From: Acholoe squamosa
Lineage: Eukaryota > Annelida > Polychaeta > Phyllodocida > Polynoidae
Reading direction: 5' to 3'
NCBI GenBank assembly: GCA_949317995.1
Contig: OX439036.1
Span: 109,409,669 to 109,473,668 of the forward strand
DNA: 64,000 bases
The notes beneath the pieces were generated by a model. That model was given only the letters and a program-made list of their open reading frames with translations, made no database searches and was not told the DNA's origin. The position numbers and the translations under genes are program-made. Positions 35,278 to 47,200 of this stretch are shown piece by piece (position 1 is the first letter of the stretch; each line of letters begins with the position of its first letter).

Positions 35278-36339
35278 CTGTAAGATAAAGAAGAAAGACT
35301 GTTATTGGTAGATGAAATATTACGTGAGTAGGAATATTTGCAAACAACGGAAAGACATTTTGTTCTTTTGAATTGCTCCAGACAGGGCGATTGGCAATAT
35401 TTGGACACCAAACTAGAGAGGAAAGTATGCTTCTATGGGCCCATGAAATGATAATGGATGACTCCTTATTACATCTAAGTGAAGGTCTTCCACAATACGT
35501 GCCAGTATAATTGGGTCTGAGTTATGAACGATAACGAGGCAATATGAATGATCTTTAAATTAATCAGTTCTTCACAAAACACAGATAAAATTTATATATC
35601 TCTTGAGGTCTTTTTTAATCTACCTCAAATACATACAGTCTAAAGACTGCAAATGCTATTCCCATGAAATTATTTTGTCCCATTAAGACATGCAAGGGTA
35701 GCTGGGGGACGATGGCATTTCCTTCCAAGTTCATTGTAACTAGCCGGGTTTTTAAAAGGCATCACCATAACTAGTGTTATCATTTGAATATATCATTGTA
35801 TAAACCTGGTATATGTGAATAGATATATTTCAAAGTCAGTCTCTCGCTTTTGAGCTGCAGCAAGATATTGGAAGTAGTGTACGGATGAGTTGAGCCAGGC
35901 TAAAAAAACCCAGACTTTTATCATAAAACCCTTCACATTCCCAGATTCACATTCCCAGTCCTGGACGGTGGAGGATAAAGGATCATGTGATGGATGAGCA
36001 CAGAGAGATGGAGGTGCGGGGGAGTCTGCTGGCATAAAGGGGCCAGGTTTCAATACGGTATTTGAAGAAACCCAACCTGCAATAATAAAGATTGAAGGAT
36101 CTGAACAAAACAATAACACTAGAATTGAAATCCTACAAAATAAAAAAAAAAAAATAGAAAAGACCCCCCTAGAATAATTATTTTGAATCTATGGTATTCC
36201 AATTTCATTGTGACAAATTCAAACGAAATTTGGAAATTTTCAGGTGGCAGTAAGATTGTTGAAAATCAACTTGAGAAGAGCTCATATGCAGGCAATAGAA
36301 ATGTGCCATTTTGGTGAGAATTGGTCTTAAGAAGATGTA

Positions 36340-36545
36340 AAATCAGGGTCATGATGGATGAGAGAAAGGATGGAGGTGTGGGTGGGGTCATTCGTAAAGT
36401 ATCTGGTTTAAGAACCTGGTCTTGGTATTCGCAAATACTCAGGGCCCCGCAAACGATGATTGATCTCCAGCAATAATATGGCTCCAACCATGTGAGTAGA
36501 AATAATCTCCGCCGCTCCTCAGATTTTTGTTTTTCCATTCCTTTT
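36340..36545. repeat. Family N dispersed repeat, copy 1
   Basis: The stretch ending in GATGATTGATCTCCAGCAAT and AGAAATAATCTCCGCCGCTC resembles 43465-43640, which has GATGATTGATCTCTAACGAT and GGGGAAGTAATCTCTCCAG in the same order. Part of it also recurs at 35990-36120 (ATGGAGGTG...GGTTT). Boundaries are uncertain. Confidence 0.4.
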
Positions 36546-37256
36546 TAAGATCCCAACTGCGATCGAGTGTTCTTCTTCAGAGTTGTTTTCTTATGACTGA
36601 TTCCTTCAATGTGTTTTCTCATCATTAATTCTCCTGGTATCCTATTCACTCAGAGTCAATCATAATCATTGATACAAAAGGAGTCCTCTCCCAGGCCTGA
36701 TCAGATTGATTCCATAAGTTGGTTTCAGGATTAATTCCCCAGATTAATGTGTTTTATTAAAATTATGATAATCATCAGACCCATCGGAGCTCTGGTTGCT
36801 TGAGAGATTTGAGTTTGGTAAATTTCTTTAAGGAAGCTGGCATCTTCGATAGACTTAATTCACATAATTAAAGTTCCCTATTTGTATCCCTGAAAAGGTT
36901 GTAATTTCATTTGTGCCAAAGGAGACATCAAAACAGCCTGGTCATTCTGATTCCTGCATATGATTATTTCTTGCAAATTAAATGACTGATAGTAGAAATT
37001 ACATAGTGTCTCAAACTGGGAGAGAGTTTGTTTCATCGCTCAAATTTTTTAATCCCTTGAAAGCTTCAAATATTGAGCGATTAAATTTCACATGATGTAT
37101 CCATTTTGCGATTGTCGCACTACATGCTGCATCTAATCAATCCATGTAAATCCACCAAGGACAGATTGAATAAATTCATTTTCAGTCCCATCATATATGT
37201 ATATCCACTGTCTCCTGCAGCTCAACACCAGCTGAAGATCAGTACCAACCCTCTAA

Positions 37257-37657
37257 CAGTGTCTAAGAAATGGTTGTTGAACCTAATCCCTGCTGGGATT
37301 CCCTAGCCCACTTAAAAGGGTCTATTTCTCCTCTTTCCTATCCCTTCGGATATGTGTGGTGCACATATGCACGGGCACAGACACATTCCTCTGTGAAATT
37401 GTGTAATGTCGTTCTGGCCATGAATATGACCTTAGCTGTCGAAATGGTGTTAAACATCTATTACTCACTCACTCACTCTAATCCCTGCAATATACACTGT
37501 GCAGTAAACTGCTCTATTTGTACTGTAGTGAGATAGTTTAGTTTCTCCAACGAAGTCCTAGGAGTGTACAGTGAACTGTTTATAAGGAAAATCCATGAAA
37601 ATAACAATGAATGCTGGAGAACCGGCATTATCTCAACCGCATTTCATTTTTACAGTG
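37257..37657 (+). mobile_element. Family A element split by a family J insertion
   Basis: The left end (CAGTGTCTAAGAAATGG TTG TTGAACCTA) and the remaining body (ACACTGTGCAGTAAACTG to TTTTTACAGTG) belong to one family A copy. They are separated by the J element at 37294-37477 and its duplicated target CTAATCCCTGC. Confidence 0.75.
37294..37477 (+). mobile_element. Family J SINE-like retroposon, copy 3, with perfect 11-bp target duplication
   Basis: This 184-bp unit runs from TGGGATTCCCTAGCCCAC to an ACTC-repeat tail. CTAATCCCTGC occurs exactly on both sides (37283-37293 and 37478-37488). Perfect duplications of this length and a simple-repeat tail mark it as a retroposon inserted by LINE machinery. 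It sits inside an older family A element. The three copies (two minus, one plus) share length and order of landmarks. Confidence 0.85.
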
Positions 37658-38481
37658 AGGTTATTAACTCTAGAGCTCACATTAACCCCCGCGGGTGATT
37701 ACACCCTTTGTCTATTTCCCATGGTACATAACTAAATATGGAAAAGTTTTTTGTTTTTTTTTTTCATTCCAGCCGTAACTGCCACTGAGCACAGATACCC
37801 AGTACAAGCCTTAAATATGGAAAACTGTCAGTGTGCTAATGGATTCCTCCAAATCGATTGTCAGAGGCTGTAATTAGTTTGAACATATTTTTTCCTGTCA
37901 CTTTGCTGCATGGGAAGAGGCATGGAGCGTACATCACTAAATTAGCTTAAGGTTAAGGTGGCTCATGTAGCCTTACTAAACTGATTCATTGTAAGAAGCA
38001 TGGTAAAATCAATGCTTGCAGTGTGGTGGGATTTAAACAGACAACCCTCCTCCAGAGATTAAGACCTTACAGAGGACCCTCGATCAGATGTTAATATCTA
38101 CCTAGGACCATAGCTTCAATGCACATAAAAGGTATCAATAACTTCATATATAAGACTGTAGCATAATTGCTATGTGGAAGATGAGGTAAAACTAATCACA
38201 AACTAATCACTAGCGATGAGGCTTTCATGAGCTTTCAATTAGTTAGTCAAAGGGAAGGCTAGATAATGCAAGTGTCCCAGCAAAATAAAATAATGATATA
38301 GCCACTAACAAACACAGGCTACTTAAGAGAAGCTGTCATTGTGTTGACACCCAGTCATGCAGGATGGTATAACCATAGATGAAGAGATCAGTAAAGGTTT
38401 GTTTGAGCAGTTCAGGCCTTGGATGAGCAGCTCATCCATGCTTTATCCTCCTATCCTCATTTTCGGTATATACACGATCTA

Positions 38482-38605
38482 ATACCATAAAAAATGGGGC
38501 TTTTCACATAAAACAGTCTACAGAAAGTAGGCCAATAGCAAACCTTTTCAGAGCCAAAGTGGGGCTTATAGCAAAAGCCAGCAACTCATCTGTCTATCCA
38601 CATAT
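38482..38605. repeat. Family I dispersed repeat, copy 1
   Basis: TACCATAAAAAATGGGGCTT, TTTTCAGAGCCAAAGTGGGG and CTTATAGCAAAAGCC parallel 61936-62135, which has TACCGTAAAACC, TTTCAGAAGCAAAGTGCGG and CTTATAGCTCATTC. It is one of the TACCGTA-ended repeats common in animal genomes. Confidence 0.45.
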
Positions 38606-39595
38606 TCCATGGACCTAACAGTAAAGCCCCTTAGATATCAGCGCAGTAAGGTGACTAGAAAACTGGATTTAAGTTCACACAAAAGGTTTCTCTTGGTATC
38701 CATAGGCAGCTCATAGGCAGCTCATGAGGATCAAATTGCTCAAAGGATCAAATTCTTTTGTTGACTACACCAATGAAAAGTGCAATCACACCAGAATGGT
38801 TATGATCATCTAGACCAAGATAAAGCTCTGTTGACATTTTGGGTAAATCTCTGAATTTGATTTGCATGATTGTCGAAAATCTGAAAACATGACATTTCAC
38901 AGGATCCATTTGTTACCATCTTCTCAGTGCTATGTGGATACAAACAACACTATGAGGCATGGCTGTCACTCAGTTGATATGAAGCAATAACACGAGATCA
39001 AATAATGATAGGGCAAGTCCTTCCAGTGTTATCAAACTAATATCATGTAATTCTTTTTTTATTTCTTTTAACAATATTCTCCTTTTTTTTTGCTTTCAAG
39101 TAAACCTGCTTTCTTCCCCATTTATGGTACCTTTGTCACGGATATACCTCAGCATGCCAAGCACAATCCTCACCTATGTAACATAATGTTCTCTTCAATG
39201 TAAGATAACTGTTGGATTCCTTCAACCTGTCAAGTGTCATAATATCCTTGAGACATTTAGCTAACTCTTTATGATCACTTAGATGGTCTCTTCTCTTCTA
39301 TAGAATACCTTCACAAGGAACACACTGCAATATTCTGTCAAGGTTTTGTATTTAACTAGAATTTCACCAAACATGCTCGGAGGGATATAAGATCGAGTGA
39401 AAGGCATTATGGTAAGAAGACACCCATTAGGAGGAAGTCGTGTAAATGACCAGTTTATGTTATCTGTTGATTTGAAATTTCAGATATGAACTATATCATT
39501 GTCATTTCCACTCTGAATCTTTCTTCAGCAAACCTTATGGTCATCTCACAGACATTCTTGTTTTGATTTTCTGCTTTTCACTGAGAGTCAGTTAC

Positions 39596-40617
39596 TCTGA
39601 CCCACTCAGAATACTGCCCAGATTTCATTATTTGTTTTCAAGATTTATTTCCAGGCTTATTTATTCCATTACTTATGTTAATACATGTAAATTAGGGTTA
39701 CGGCAGCTTATCCGGTACTCAATCACACGAGTCAACTTACTTTAGGATATCGGATAATTAGATCTCAGTAATAGTAAATATGTAGTTGCTGCCTGTGGAC
39801 AGATTAAAGACTCAGTATCGGTCAGATCACGCTCTGAATGGAATTGGTAGAAGCTGTAAGGAGTTCTGACAGATTGCATTTGGCAAACATTTCGCCTGGA
39901 GATCATTTCCTAAATTAGTACGACTATTTCGTATCAAAATCCCTAAAGTTATAGCAGAGGGATTTGCATGAATGGATGCATGCCATAATGTACTATATTG
40001 AGAAATTCCCTCCTGGCAAGCTATAAAAGATCGTAACAAGATTTTTACGGATCACTGCAGGTTTGAATACAAGTCTGCTCTTATTGTTCTCTAAACAAGA
40101 TTTTTACGGATCACTGCAGGTTTGAATACAAGTCTGCTCTTATTTTCTCTAAAACTAAAGGACGGTCTTTAGCTAGAAAATGTCCATGCATCTTATTAGA
40201 ATCTACCAGGTCATACCTTAAATAAGCTATTAAAGTATTGATTTCACATAAATACATCTGCTGAAAGTGTTTTAGGACCTATAAAATGTTTAGAATTATC
40301 CCTGTTGACATTACAGGGAAATAAAAGAATCAAAATTGAGCACAAATGAACTCATTTTAAAAGAAATGTCATCAAATCAATTAAATGAAAATAGAAATCA
40401 ACTGTTGATAAATTGTCTTTTTTGTCTGACTCAAGTGATTCATTTGTCTGACCCACTCAGAATACTGTCCAGATTCAATTACTTGTTTTCAAGATTTATT
40501 TCCAGGCTTATTTATTCTATTACTTATGTTAATACATGTAGATTAGGGTTACGGCAGCTTACCCAGTACTCAATCACACGAGTCAACTTACTTTAGGATA
40601 TCGGATAATTAGATCTC
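39596..40617 (+). repeat. Pair of 171-bp direct repeats bounding a 680-bp interior
   Basis: 39596-39766 and 40447-40617 are the same length and I count 8 differences, almost all transitions (about 95 percent identical). Both start TCTGACCCACTCAGAATACT and end TAATTAGATCTC. The interior has no coding capacity. This could be a tiny terminal-repeat retroelement (TRIM-like) or a local segmental duplication; ends are not the canonical TG..CA and no target duplication is visible. Confidence 0.6.
40035..40152. repeat. Recent 59-bp tandem duplication
   Basis: AACAAGATTTTTACGGATCA and the next 30 bases occur twice in a row, differing by about one base, so the duplication is young. Confidence 0.95.
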
Positions 40618-40897
40618 GATTTTGAGTCTTTACAATGACTAGAGGAGCAGGGCATTCATTGCTGGTTCATGAACCCTTCTCCCTGTCTACAATGGTAAGT
40701 GCCAATACTGACAATACACCTGCATTTAGCTTGAGTTTTGCCCCATTGAAAGATCTAATGGCTGATATCTGATAACTTTAAAACTTCATGTTTATGATTT
40801 GGATCAATGGTATGATGATGTGGTTTCTGTGTAAGCTATAGATAGTTTCTTGATAGATATCTGTGTGTCATTCATATGGTCATGCCATCTGATGAAG

Positions 40898-41310
40898 AGG
40901 TCTAAACAACAAACAAAATGATGGTTAAATCCTTGACCGAGAAATGCCTGGAGGCCATTTGTTAAGGTACTACGACTACACACCACCACTACGATTTGGG
41001 AATCTCATAACTAGTACAGGTGATCGTAGGGACTGCACTACGACTGCTCTGTATGATTAGCACCTATGCAGTAATTACATAAGGTTTGGTAGAACAGTCG
41101 TACTGGTGCAGACACTAATACCCACTAGTGTATGGTACTGTAATGGCATTAGTATATCGCTCTTCACTAAGATTTGAAGGACAGCAGTCGTAGTATGTTA
41201 AGAAATGGCCTCCAGAGATCCATCGTTATTTTCATAGAGATTTCCTGTACTACAGTGTGTACTGTACTAATTTAATGTGGAACCTACACTACTTCACTAA
41301 AATGCACTCT
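40898..41310 (-). mobile_element. Family A element split by a family C insertion
   Basis: The left part ends GGTTAAATCCTTGACCGAGA AATG, and the right part resumes AGATCCATCGTTATTTTCAT AGAG. These join to the usual reverse family A order (AATCCTTGTCCCAAAGTTGCC then AGAGATCC). The outer boundaries are eroded. Confidence 0.7.
40948..41215. mobile_element. Family C inverted-repeat element, best copy
   Basis: The left arm CTGGAGGCCATTTGTTAAGG then TACTACGACTAC and the right arm in reverse CTGGAGGCCATTTCTTAACA then TACTACGACTG form about 30-bp terminal inverted repeats. The 268-bp interior repeats the ACGACTG motif in both directions and has no open frame. It is nested in a family A element. Confidence 0.85.
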
Positions 41311-41905
41311 TTGAAAGTGCCTACACAAGAAGTGTTCAGAAATAAACAAAAGCCAAAGAATAAGAAACATCTGTATCTATGCTTTCATAGACGAAGAGGT
41401 TTCAACTACTACGAAGACAATGAGATTATCAAAACTCCTTCAATTAATACCAAGTGGGAATTCTAGTCGTGTATTGTTCTATTTGTAAAACATCAAAGAG
41501 ATTAATATATTTCATGACATGCCATTCTATCTGTCATTACAGAAAATGCTTCACACGCTTTCCTTATCCGGGGAGACATCAATAGGTAACCTGGCAAATT
41601 AGTGTTCATATGAACATCAAATGTCTAGCATGTCAGATCACTGAATCCAGACCCCCTTACAAGCAGATACACAGTTATGAGCATTTCTTAGTTAAAGAAG
41701 CTTACAAAGCATTTGATGGTGCACTGTTTAGTGCCAGAGGAACCTATCCAATGGGATCGCAGGGCAATGGAACTACTATGCTCCATGCTAAGGACACTGG
41801 GGGTGAATCTGACTGCAACCCTTGGCAACTTTACTGAAAAGAATCAAATGCTTTTGTTCTATATGTACAGTGTTGGTAAGTTCAATAAACCGAGTGGTAG
41901 AATTC

Positions 41906-42271
41906 TAAGGCCAAATTAAAAAAAGGTGTGTTTCCAGTAACCCGACCGACCCTAGGAAATCAGGGGCAAAAAACCCCTTTTTTTGTGATTTTGAAAAATC
42001 TTGTTTCATTTTTTTTCATATTTTAAAGAATTGTTTCATTACCTTTTGAGTATTTTTCCTGTATCCTTTTCGTGTTCTTCCCCTCTCTCACAGTTGTCAT
42101 TTTCCCATCATTATTTATATTATGAAATCAAAGAATTTGGTACATCCATTGATATGTGTCCTAATATTTTCTATGTAAAAAAAGAAATCTAAAAAAGAAA
42201 TCTGACCTACCAACCCTAGCTCTTTAAGCTATGTTACTGGAAACATATATTTTAATTTCCTTGGCCTAACC
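41906..42271. mobile_element. Family F element, copy 2
   Basis: The left end TAAGGCCAAATTAAAAAAAG GTGTGTTTCC and the right end, in reverse GTTAGGCCAAGGAAATTAAA then TATGTTTCCAGTAAC, are inverted. Internal ACCCGACCGACCCTAG and CTACCAACCCTAGC are also inverted. No coding capacity. Confidence 0.7.
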
Positions 42272-42849
42272 TAAGCTTAAATCCTGTTTGGCAATGTTTA
42301 TTGAGGCGAAAGATGTGTCTAACCTTCTATCATTGTTATCTTCCCATCATTTGTTCTCTTATAAACCTGACAATCAAAGTTAGGGTGTGCCTTATATACT
42401 GTGTGCATCTTCTACAGGACTTTTTGTAGTTATCAACAGGTTTATGTTTCTAGTTCCCTACCAGCCCCTGCAGCTATATTGGCATTTCTAGCCAACCCTC
42501 TGAAAAATACTTGCCCAAAACATTGGAACTAAACCTGATACAACATCGATGCGTAATAATCTCACCCGTGCTGTGTTATTACAAACTATAGTATAAAACC
42601 ATGCCTAGCATTTTGCTGACATGAAAAATTGTTCTGGGATTTGACAAAAAGGGATCAAAGCATGTTTGTTTACATTGAACTAATGCCATCTATGTTCAAG
42701 TACACAGGCGTTGGTAAACTCTCTGTCATTATTAGAAGGCAATAGGATCATTGACTGAATGCAATTAAAGCAAACATGCAGTTATAATACATTGCAGAAA
42801 GGCCCACGTTCCTTTTAAGTCGTGGAATGGCCAGATAATTCATAAAACA

Positions 42850-43042
42850 CACTCTAAAAACAACTGTTGAATCTACCTTGGATCAGCGTAAAAATGAACA
42901 GAAAACCCCCGTTATTGTATTGCAAGGAAGCAGTGGTGTTTCTACAATGAAGCCCCAGATGGCAGTATGGTGGTACAAGGCTATGGATCTCTGGCAACAT
43001 CGAGACAAGGATTTCACCATCAACAATTCTCTTTTTACAGTG
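42850..43042 (+). mobile_element. Family A element
   Basis: CACTCTAAAAACAACTGTTG through ATTTCTACAATGAAGCCCCA and GGATCTCTGGCAACATCG to TTTTTACAGTG. This copy shows the empty version of the site (GATCTCTGGCAAC) where other copies carry B or C insertions. Confidence 0.85.
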
Positions 43043-43464
43043 TTGATGTTAAATTTAACAATCACAATGAGACCAAGGTTCCACATTCGGAACTAACTGT
43101 CAACACATTGTCCATAGTCATGTTCTTCCACAATTAACACACGGAGTGAATTAATAAAATACCTTGAGGTGTCCTTGGTAATTTCTGTAGTAAGTCTCAG
43201 CATGACGCTTCCAGTGGTAATTTAGGGACAGTATTCTCGGCGCGAAGTGGAATCGATTATTTCCAACTGTGCCAGGTTCGTTGTTCATTTCCCTGTCTGA
43301 CGATATTAGATACAGGAATCCTCTCGAGGGAATTAGTGTCAGGAGAGTGGGTTTCTATGTAAAATGCATCTCAATAAACTTTAAAACATTTAGTGTTTTT
43401 TCTCCTCTTGCCGGCCTTCTTCAGTTGCTACATAACAATAATCAAGGGGTTTGATTAATATCTT

Positions 43465-43640
43465 TTTCCAAATCATGAATTCGTCTCATAACAGTGTCTG
43501 GTTCAAAGAAGATCTTAAAGTTCACAACTACTCAGACACATAATGATGATTGATCTCTAACGATGATATGCCCAGTCACATGCTAGGGGAAGTAATCTCT
43601 CCAGTTCCCAGGTGTTGGTTTTACCCTTTGTTTTCTGGTC
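43465..43640. repeat. Family N dispersed repeat, copy 2
   Basis: It is collinear with 36340-36545 as described there. A second AAATCATAAATTCTTCTCAT near 43662 repeats the AAATCATGAATTCGTCTCAT at about 43470, suggesting local duplication. Confidence 0.4.
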
Positions 43641-43725
43641 CTTATTCTGGATTCCTTCTGCAAATCATAAATTCTTCTCATGATGAATTTCCTCCATTAT
43701 TATTTTGCTTTTGCCCTATTAACCG

Positions 43726-43892
43726 GGCATGGGCGTGGAAAACAGGGGGGAACAGGGGGTATATATGTCCCTCCCCCACTTTTGGTCAACTCCTCAAAAG
43801 GTCAAAAATAAAAGGTCAAGCAAAGGGAGGTCAAAAATTGCAGAAAACCCCCCTGGTCCCACCCACTCTGAAACTGCTTCCCACGCCCCTGC
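43726..43892. mobile_element. Family M inverted-repeat element with three AGGTCA half-sites
   Basis: The arms are GGCATGGGCGTGGAAAAC and, in reverse, GCAGGGGCGTGGGAAGC. AGGTCA lies at 43799, 43813 and 43828 in the same direction. A 138-codon open frame at 43550-43966 crosses the unit and is not a gene. Confidence 0.5.
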
Positions 43893-44510
43893 TTTCAACT
43901 CTTAAAGTGGTTGTGCACAGTTTTAACATCTTGGGAAATGCCTTCCTGGTACCTTCTTTTTTTTAATACAAGGTTCCTGTTTGGGAGGTGGTGCTCAGAG
44001 CCAGCCACGATACAGCTGAAATTGGGTGATGGCTTAGGGAGATAGACAAGGGTTAGGATGGTTTCCCCAAATACTCGCTTTTCCAGGCAAAGTTATTGCC
44101 TAAAACGTGCTTCTTTTTAATGCTGACTTATGGTTTGTAAATTTGTATTTAAAGAAAAAAAGAATTTCAATGAAAATCGTAATATAATGCAGAAACAATG
44201 GTGAAAGATCCACATCTAATCAGGAATAGAAGAGCTTGAATCCTCTGTGAGACAATGGGAAATGACATATACTTTTTTTGGTGTCAACTACTTCCATTTT
44301 TCTTTAGCGATTAGCTTTGCTGAGAAATTACTTTCAATGATTTTAAAATCTTTTTCATATGTAGAATGATATTTGAGACCATAAATGTCTTTTCTATGCA
44401 GCACCTTATATCATATGGCAGACCTTCCTTATCTAATATGGACAAAAGATATATTCCACAAATATTGAGCTTAAACCTCTCCCAGAGAGCAGTTTAAGAC
44501 AATCGATCAT

Positions 44511-44780
44511 TGCATCTCTTTGAAAAGCACTCTCTCTAAATTACCTCTGAAAGGGTACTTTCAGATTCACCGCGGCAACTGCAAGGGACATTTTTAGATA
44601 TATCATTGATCCTCTCTGGAGTATGTGGGGTACAGGGTCAGAGAATATGCCTATCGTCAAAGCGACATGGGCAGGTCCCCAAAGGCTGGTGATTGGTTGA
44701 GATCAACAACCTTTTGACTGATGTCACAACCTTAGTACAATACTGGAGTGCCCCCTAGTATTGTCAGAAATAATTGAGGA
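44511..44780 (+). repeat. Family D dispersed repeat, copy 1
   Basis: Collinear, in opposite orientation, with 54296-54562. Shared blocks are CTCTCTAAATTACCTCTGAA, GGGACATTTT, GTGATTGGTTG, CTTTTGACTGATGTCA and a CTCF-like CCCCCTAGTA or CCCTCTAGTA box. No coding region. Confidence 0.75.
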
Positions 44781-44819
44781 ATAATTCAAAGCCCACATAT
44801 AACAAAGTGTAAAAACTGC

Positions 44820-44893
44820 ATTCAGCTAGTAAAATTTGGACAGCTTCAAATTGCAATGGCCGCATGTAGTCGTAGCATGTTAGGAAATAACTC
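44820..44893. mobile_element. Family C right-end fragment
   Basis: CTTCAAATTGCAATGGCC then GTAGTCGTAGCATGTTAGGA match the right arm of family C; the left arm was not found. Confidence 0.5.
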
Positions 44894-45004
44894 CCTTATG
44901 TGTATATCCATAAAACTCACGACCTGACAATCTACTGACGATTTCGGTATCTTAATGGAGAAGCATGCGGTTGTCCAAAAGATTGGCTCCTATATTTTTA
45001 TGTA

Positions 45005-45644
45005 CACTCTAAGAAATAACTGTTGAATCTACCAGGGTTCTTCATAAAACTGAAAAGTGAACTACTGTAAAAACATATCAGTGAAATTGTAATTTTAAGA
45101 TGAAGCAGTACAGTATACACTGTGGTACAAAGAATCTCTATGAAAATAACAATGGGTCTCTGTAGGGTGTTGCTCCTATAGTAAAAGGAAGAGCTTGCTA
45201 AAATGCCCTTATTTCCAGTCCTTTCTTTTCATGTAGCTATAACTTGTCCCTTTTGTTGCTCACAAGTGGTCATTCAAGTATGGTGCTAAAAAAGGGGGCT
45301 TTTAGTAGGTACCTAGATGGGAGAAGTCAGTCAGTATAATAAACTATAGAGTGTGTGACATGAGTAGGTACCTGTTTTTTTTTAAAGGATTTATTGAGTC
45401 TAAAGTTAAATACCAGAATTCGGTCTGGCCGTTCTGCCATCTGGGCCCAGCTCTCTCTATTTTAAACAAGGCAGGTGACTTTTCAGACTAATGTGGTAAG
45501 TGCAAGTACTTAGGTGAAGCAGTGCATGACTTGTTTAGAAAAGAGGGCACATACTCACAGCTCTTTTTACAATAGGAGAAACACCCTCCTGGTAACGTTG
45601 GGACCAGGATTTCACCGTAATTTCAATGACTCTTCTCTAAAGTG
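45005..45644 (+). mobile_element. Family A element split by a family B insertion
   Basis: CACTCTAAGAAATAACTGTT to AACAATGGGTCT on the left and GTAACGTTGGGACCAGGATT to CTCTAAAGTG on the right form one family A copy, interrupted by B at 45160-45591. Confidence 0.85.
45160..45591. mobile_element. Family B inverted-repeat element, copy 1
   Basis: The left arm CTGTAGGGTGTTGCTCCTAT and the right arm, in reverse CAGGAGGGTGTTTCTCCTAT, then GTAAAAAGAGCTGT, are inverted repeats. The interior matches 53142-53487 almost throughout, with an extra block of about 85 bp near 45375-45455. No coding region. Confidence 0.85.
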
Positions 45645-47041
45645 AAATATAATTTGATTGAGCAGACATACCAGTTTATAAACTAACTTTTGTGACAATG
45701 AAATGACACATAGTGAGTTTCCTGATGATTTGCAGACTACGTTTTCATCAGCTGTCAGATTAGAATAGACCCCTGGTAAAATTTGGACATTATAAAGCCC
45801 CTCAGGACGGTAGGTTCACAGGTGGCCCATCTTTTGCCCATGCCTGGGGTCACAGCTTTCATTATTGGGAATCCTGACAATGCCGTTTTGGCGAGGCAAT
45901 CATTGGGTTATTGAACGTCTCCACCATTGTCAACTGCTCAAGGCATTGCTTGGATAGCGGCAAGCCTCCTTAGTTACCTTAGATACCAGCACGTTGGTTT
46001 CTTTGGCTCTCAAGAGGTGTGTGTGCTTGAAGAGATGTTACTATTGACATATTTGAACATTGTTCAATGGTAATATCAAGGATATAACCGTAAAGACTCC
46101 AATGCCAATCCTGAAGAGATAGTAACAAAAGAAAGTATAAATTTCTATTTTGATCCTAAAATGGGCTTATTTTATGTAAAATGGAGAACGATTTACCATG
46201 GTATAGCACAAATAAGGGCATAATTAGAGATCATTAATAAATGCCATTTTAGTGTCAATTGAGTGTAAACCTACATGCTTCTCAGCCATAGCAGAACATA
46301 TTCTAACACTCTGCATTAGATTTATAAGATTATTGTTACTGGCAAGACCCCTTTTATCTCCTCTCCTTACCTATAGCCTCTGTCTCATTCAGTGTGTCAT
46401 CCCAGGTCATGTCCAGCCCCATTACTAGATGAGAACCTCACTTATCAAGGGTAGCTATATGGGGAGAGGAAGCTGCTCCCAGGAATCCTATCTAGGGATA
46501 TCTATACAATGAGATGCTTTATGACTCTATGCAGTCTCTGCTTACTGATATCTAGTGGTTGATGTTTGCTAATGAATTTAGGCTCTTCCAAAAATCATTT
46601 TGGAAAATTTGTCTTTAAAATGAGTCGTCATGACAGGAAAGGTACCTTTATTGGAATAGAAACGTCAAATTTGCCTATAATTATCAAACAAAGCTGGTAA
46701 CCCTAGCTATAAGTGGCAGATTCAGGTTTTGGATATTAAGGGGGCTCAGGCTATAATGAGGGGCACTTCTTTAGATTTTAGAATGAGCCATAGGTCCAAT
46801 ATAAGCAGGAAGATTCCTACCCACAGGGAAAAGTAGCAGGCACATGCCCTTCATCCCAAATTTAATCCGCGACTGCCTCTTAGATTAGAACCTACACAAA
46901 AGGTTTAGCGTCTTGGGGGAGCCTGCGAAACGCTAGCATGTTGTAAGTTGAGGCATCCATCTCCTTGCTGCTACCGGGGAGGCTGATTCTGCGGGTAGGT
47001 GAGCAACTCATGGCTATGGACGAGAATCTCAATAGGGCCAT
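45645..47041. other. Stretch with no recognisable feature
   Basis: No exon, RNA gene or repeat family of this window was recognised. Confidence 0.4.
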
Positions 47042-47200
47042 TTAACCCGTTAAGGGTTGCTAAAGCAGGAGTGCATCATGCCTATTGGTCAGCATGACGC
47101 AGCGATGTAGTGATGGTGAGACGGCTCATTGGAGCATCATGCCGACCCTCTTGGAGTGTATCTACCCTGGAAGGTTGACATGGTGCTTTAAAATGTAGCC
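47042..47200. mobile_element. Family E element, truncated into a minisatellite
   Basis: It starts TTAACCCGTTAAGGGTTGCT, with TTAA at 47042-47045, and continues through AGGAGTGCATCATGCC and ATCATGCCGACCCTCTTGGA. The right half runs into the 32-34-bp tandem array instead of the second arm. Confidence 0.65.

Noticed and set aside
43155-43375. Minus-strand open stretch with a GT-type donor near 43158, considered as an upstream receptor exon
   Set aside because: The translation does not match the N-terminal part of nicotinic receptors and the donor is weak.
43550-43966. 138-codon plus-strand frame
   Set aside because: Crosses family N and M repeats; no conserved motif.
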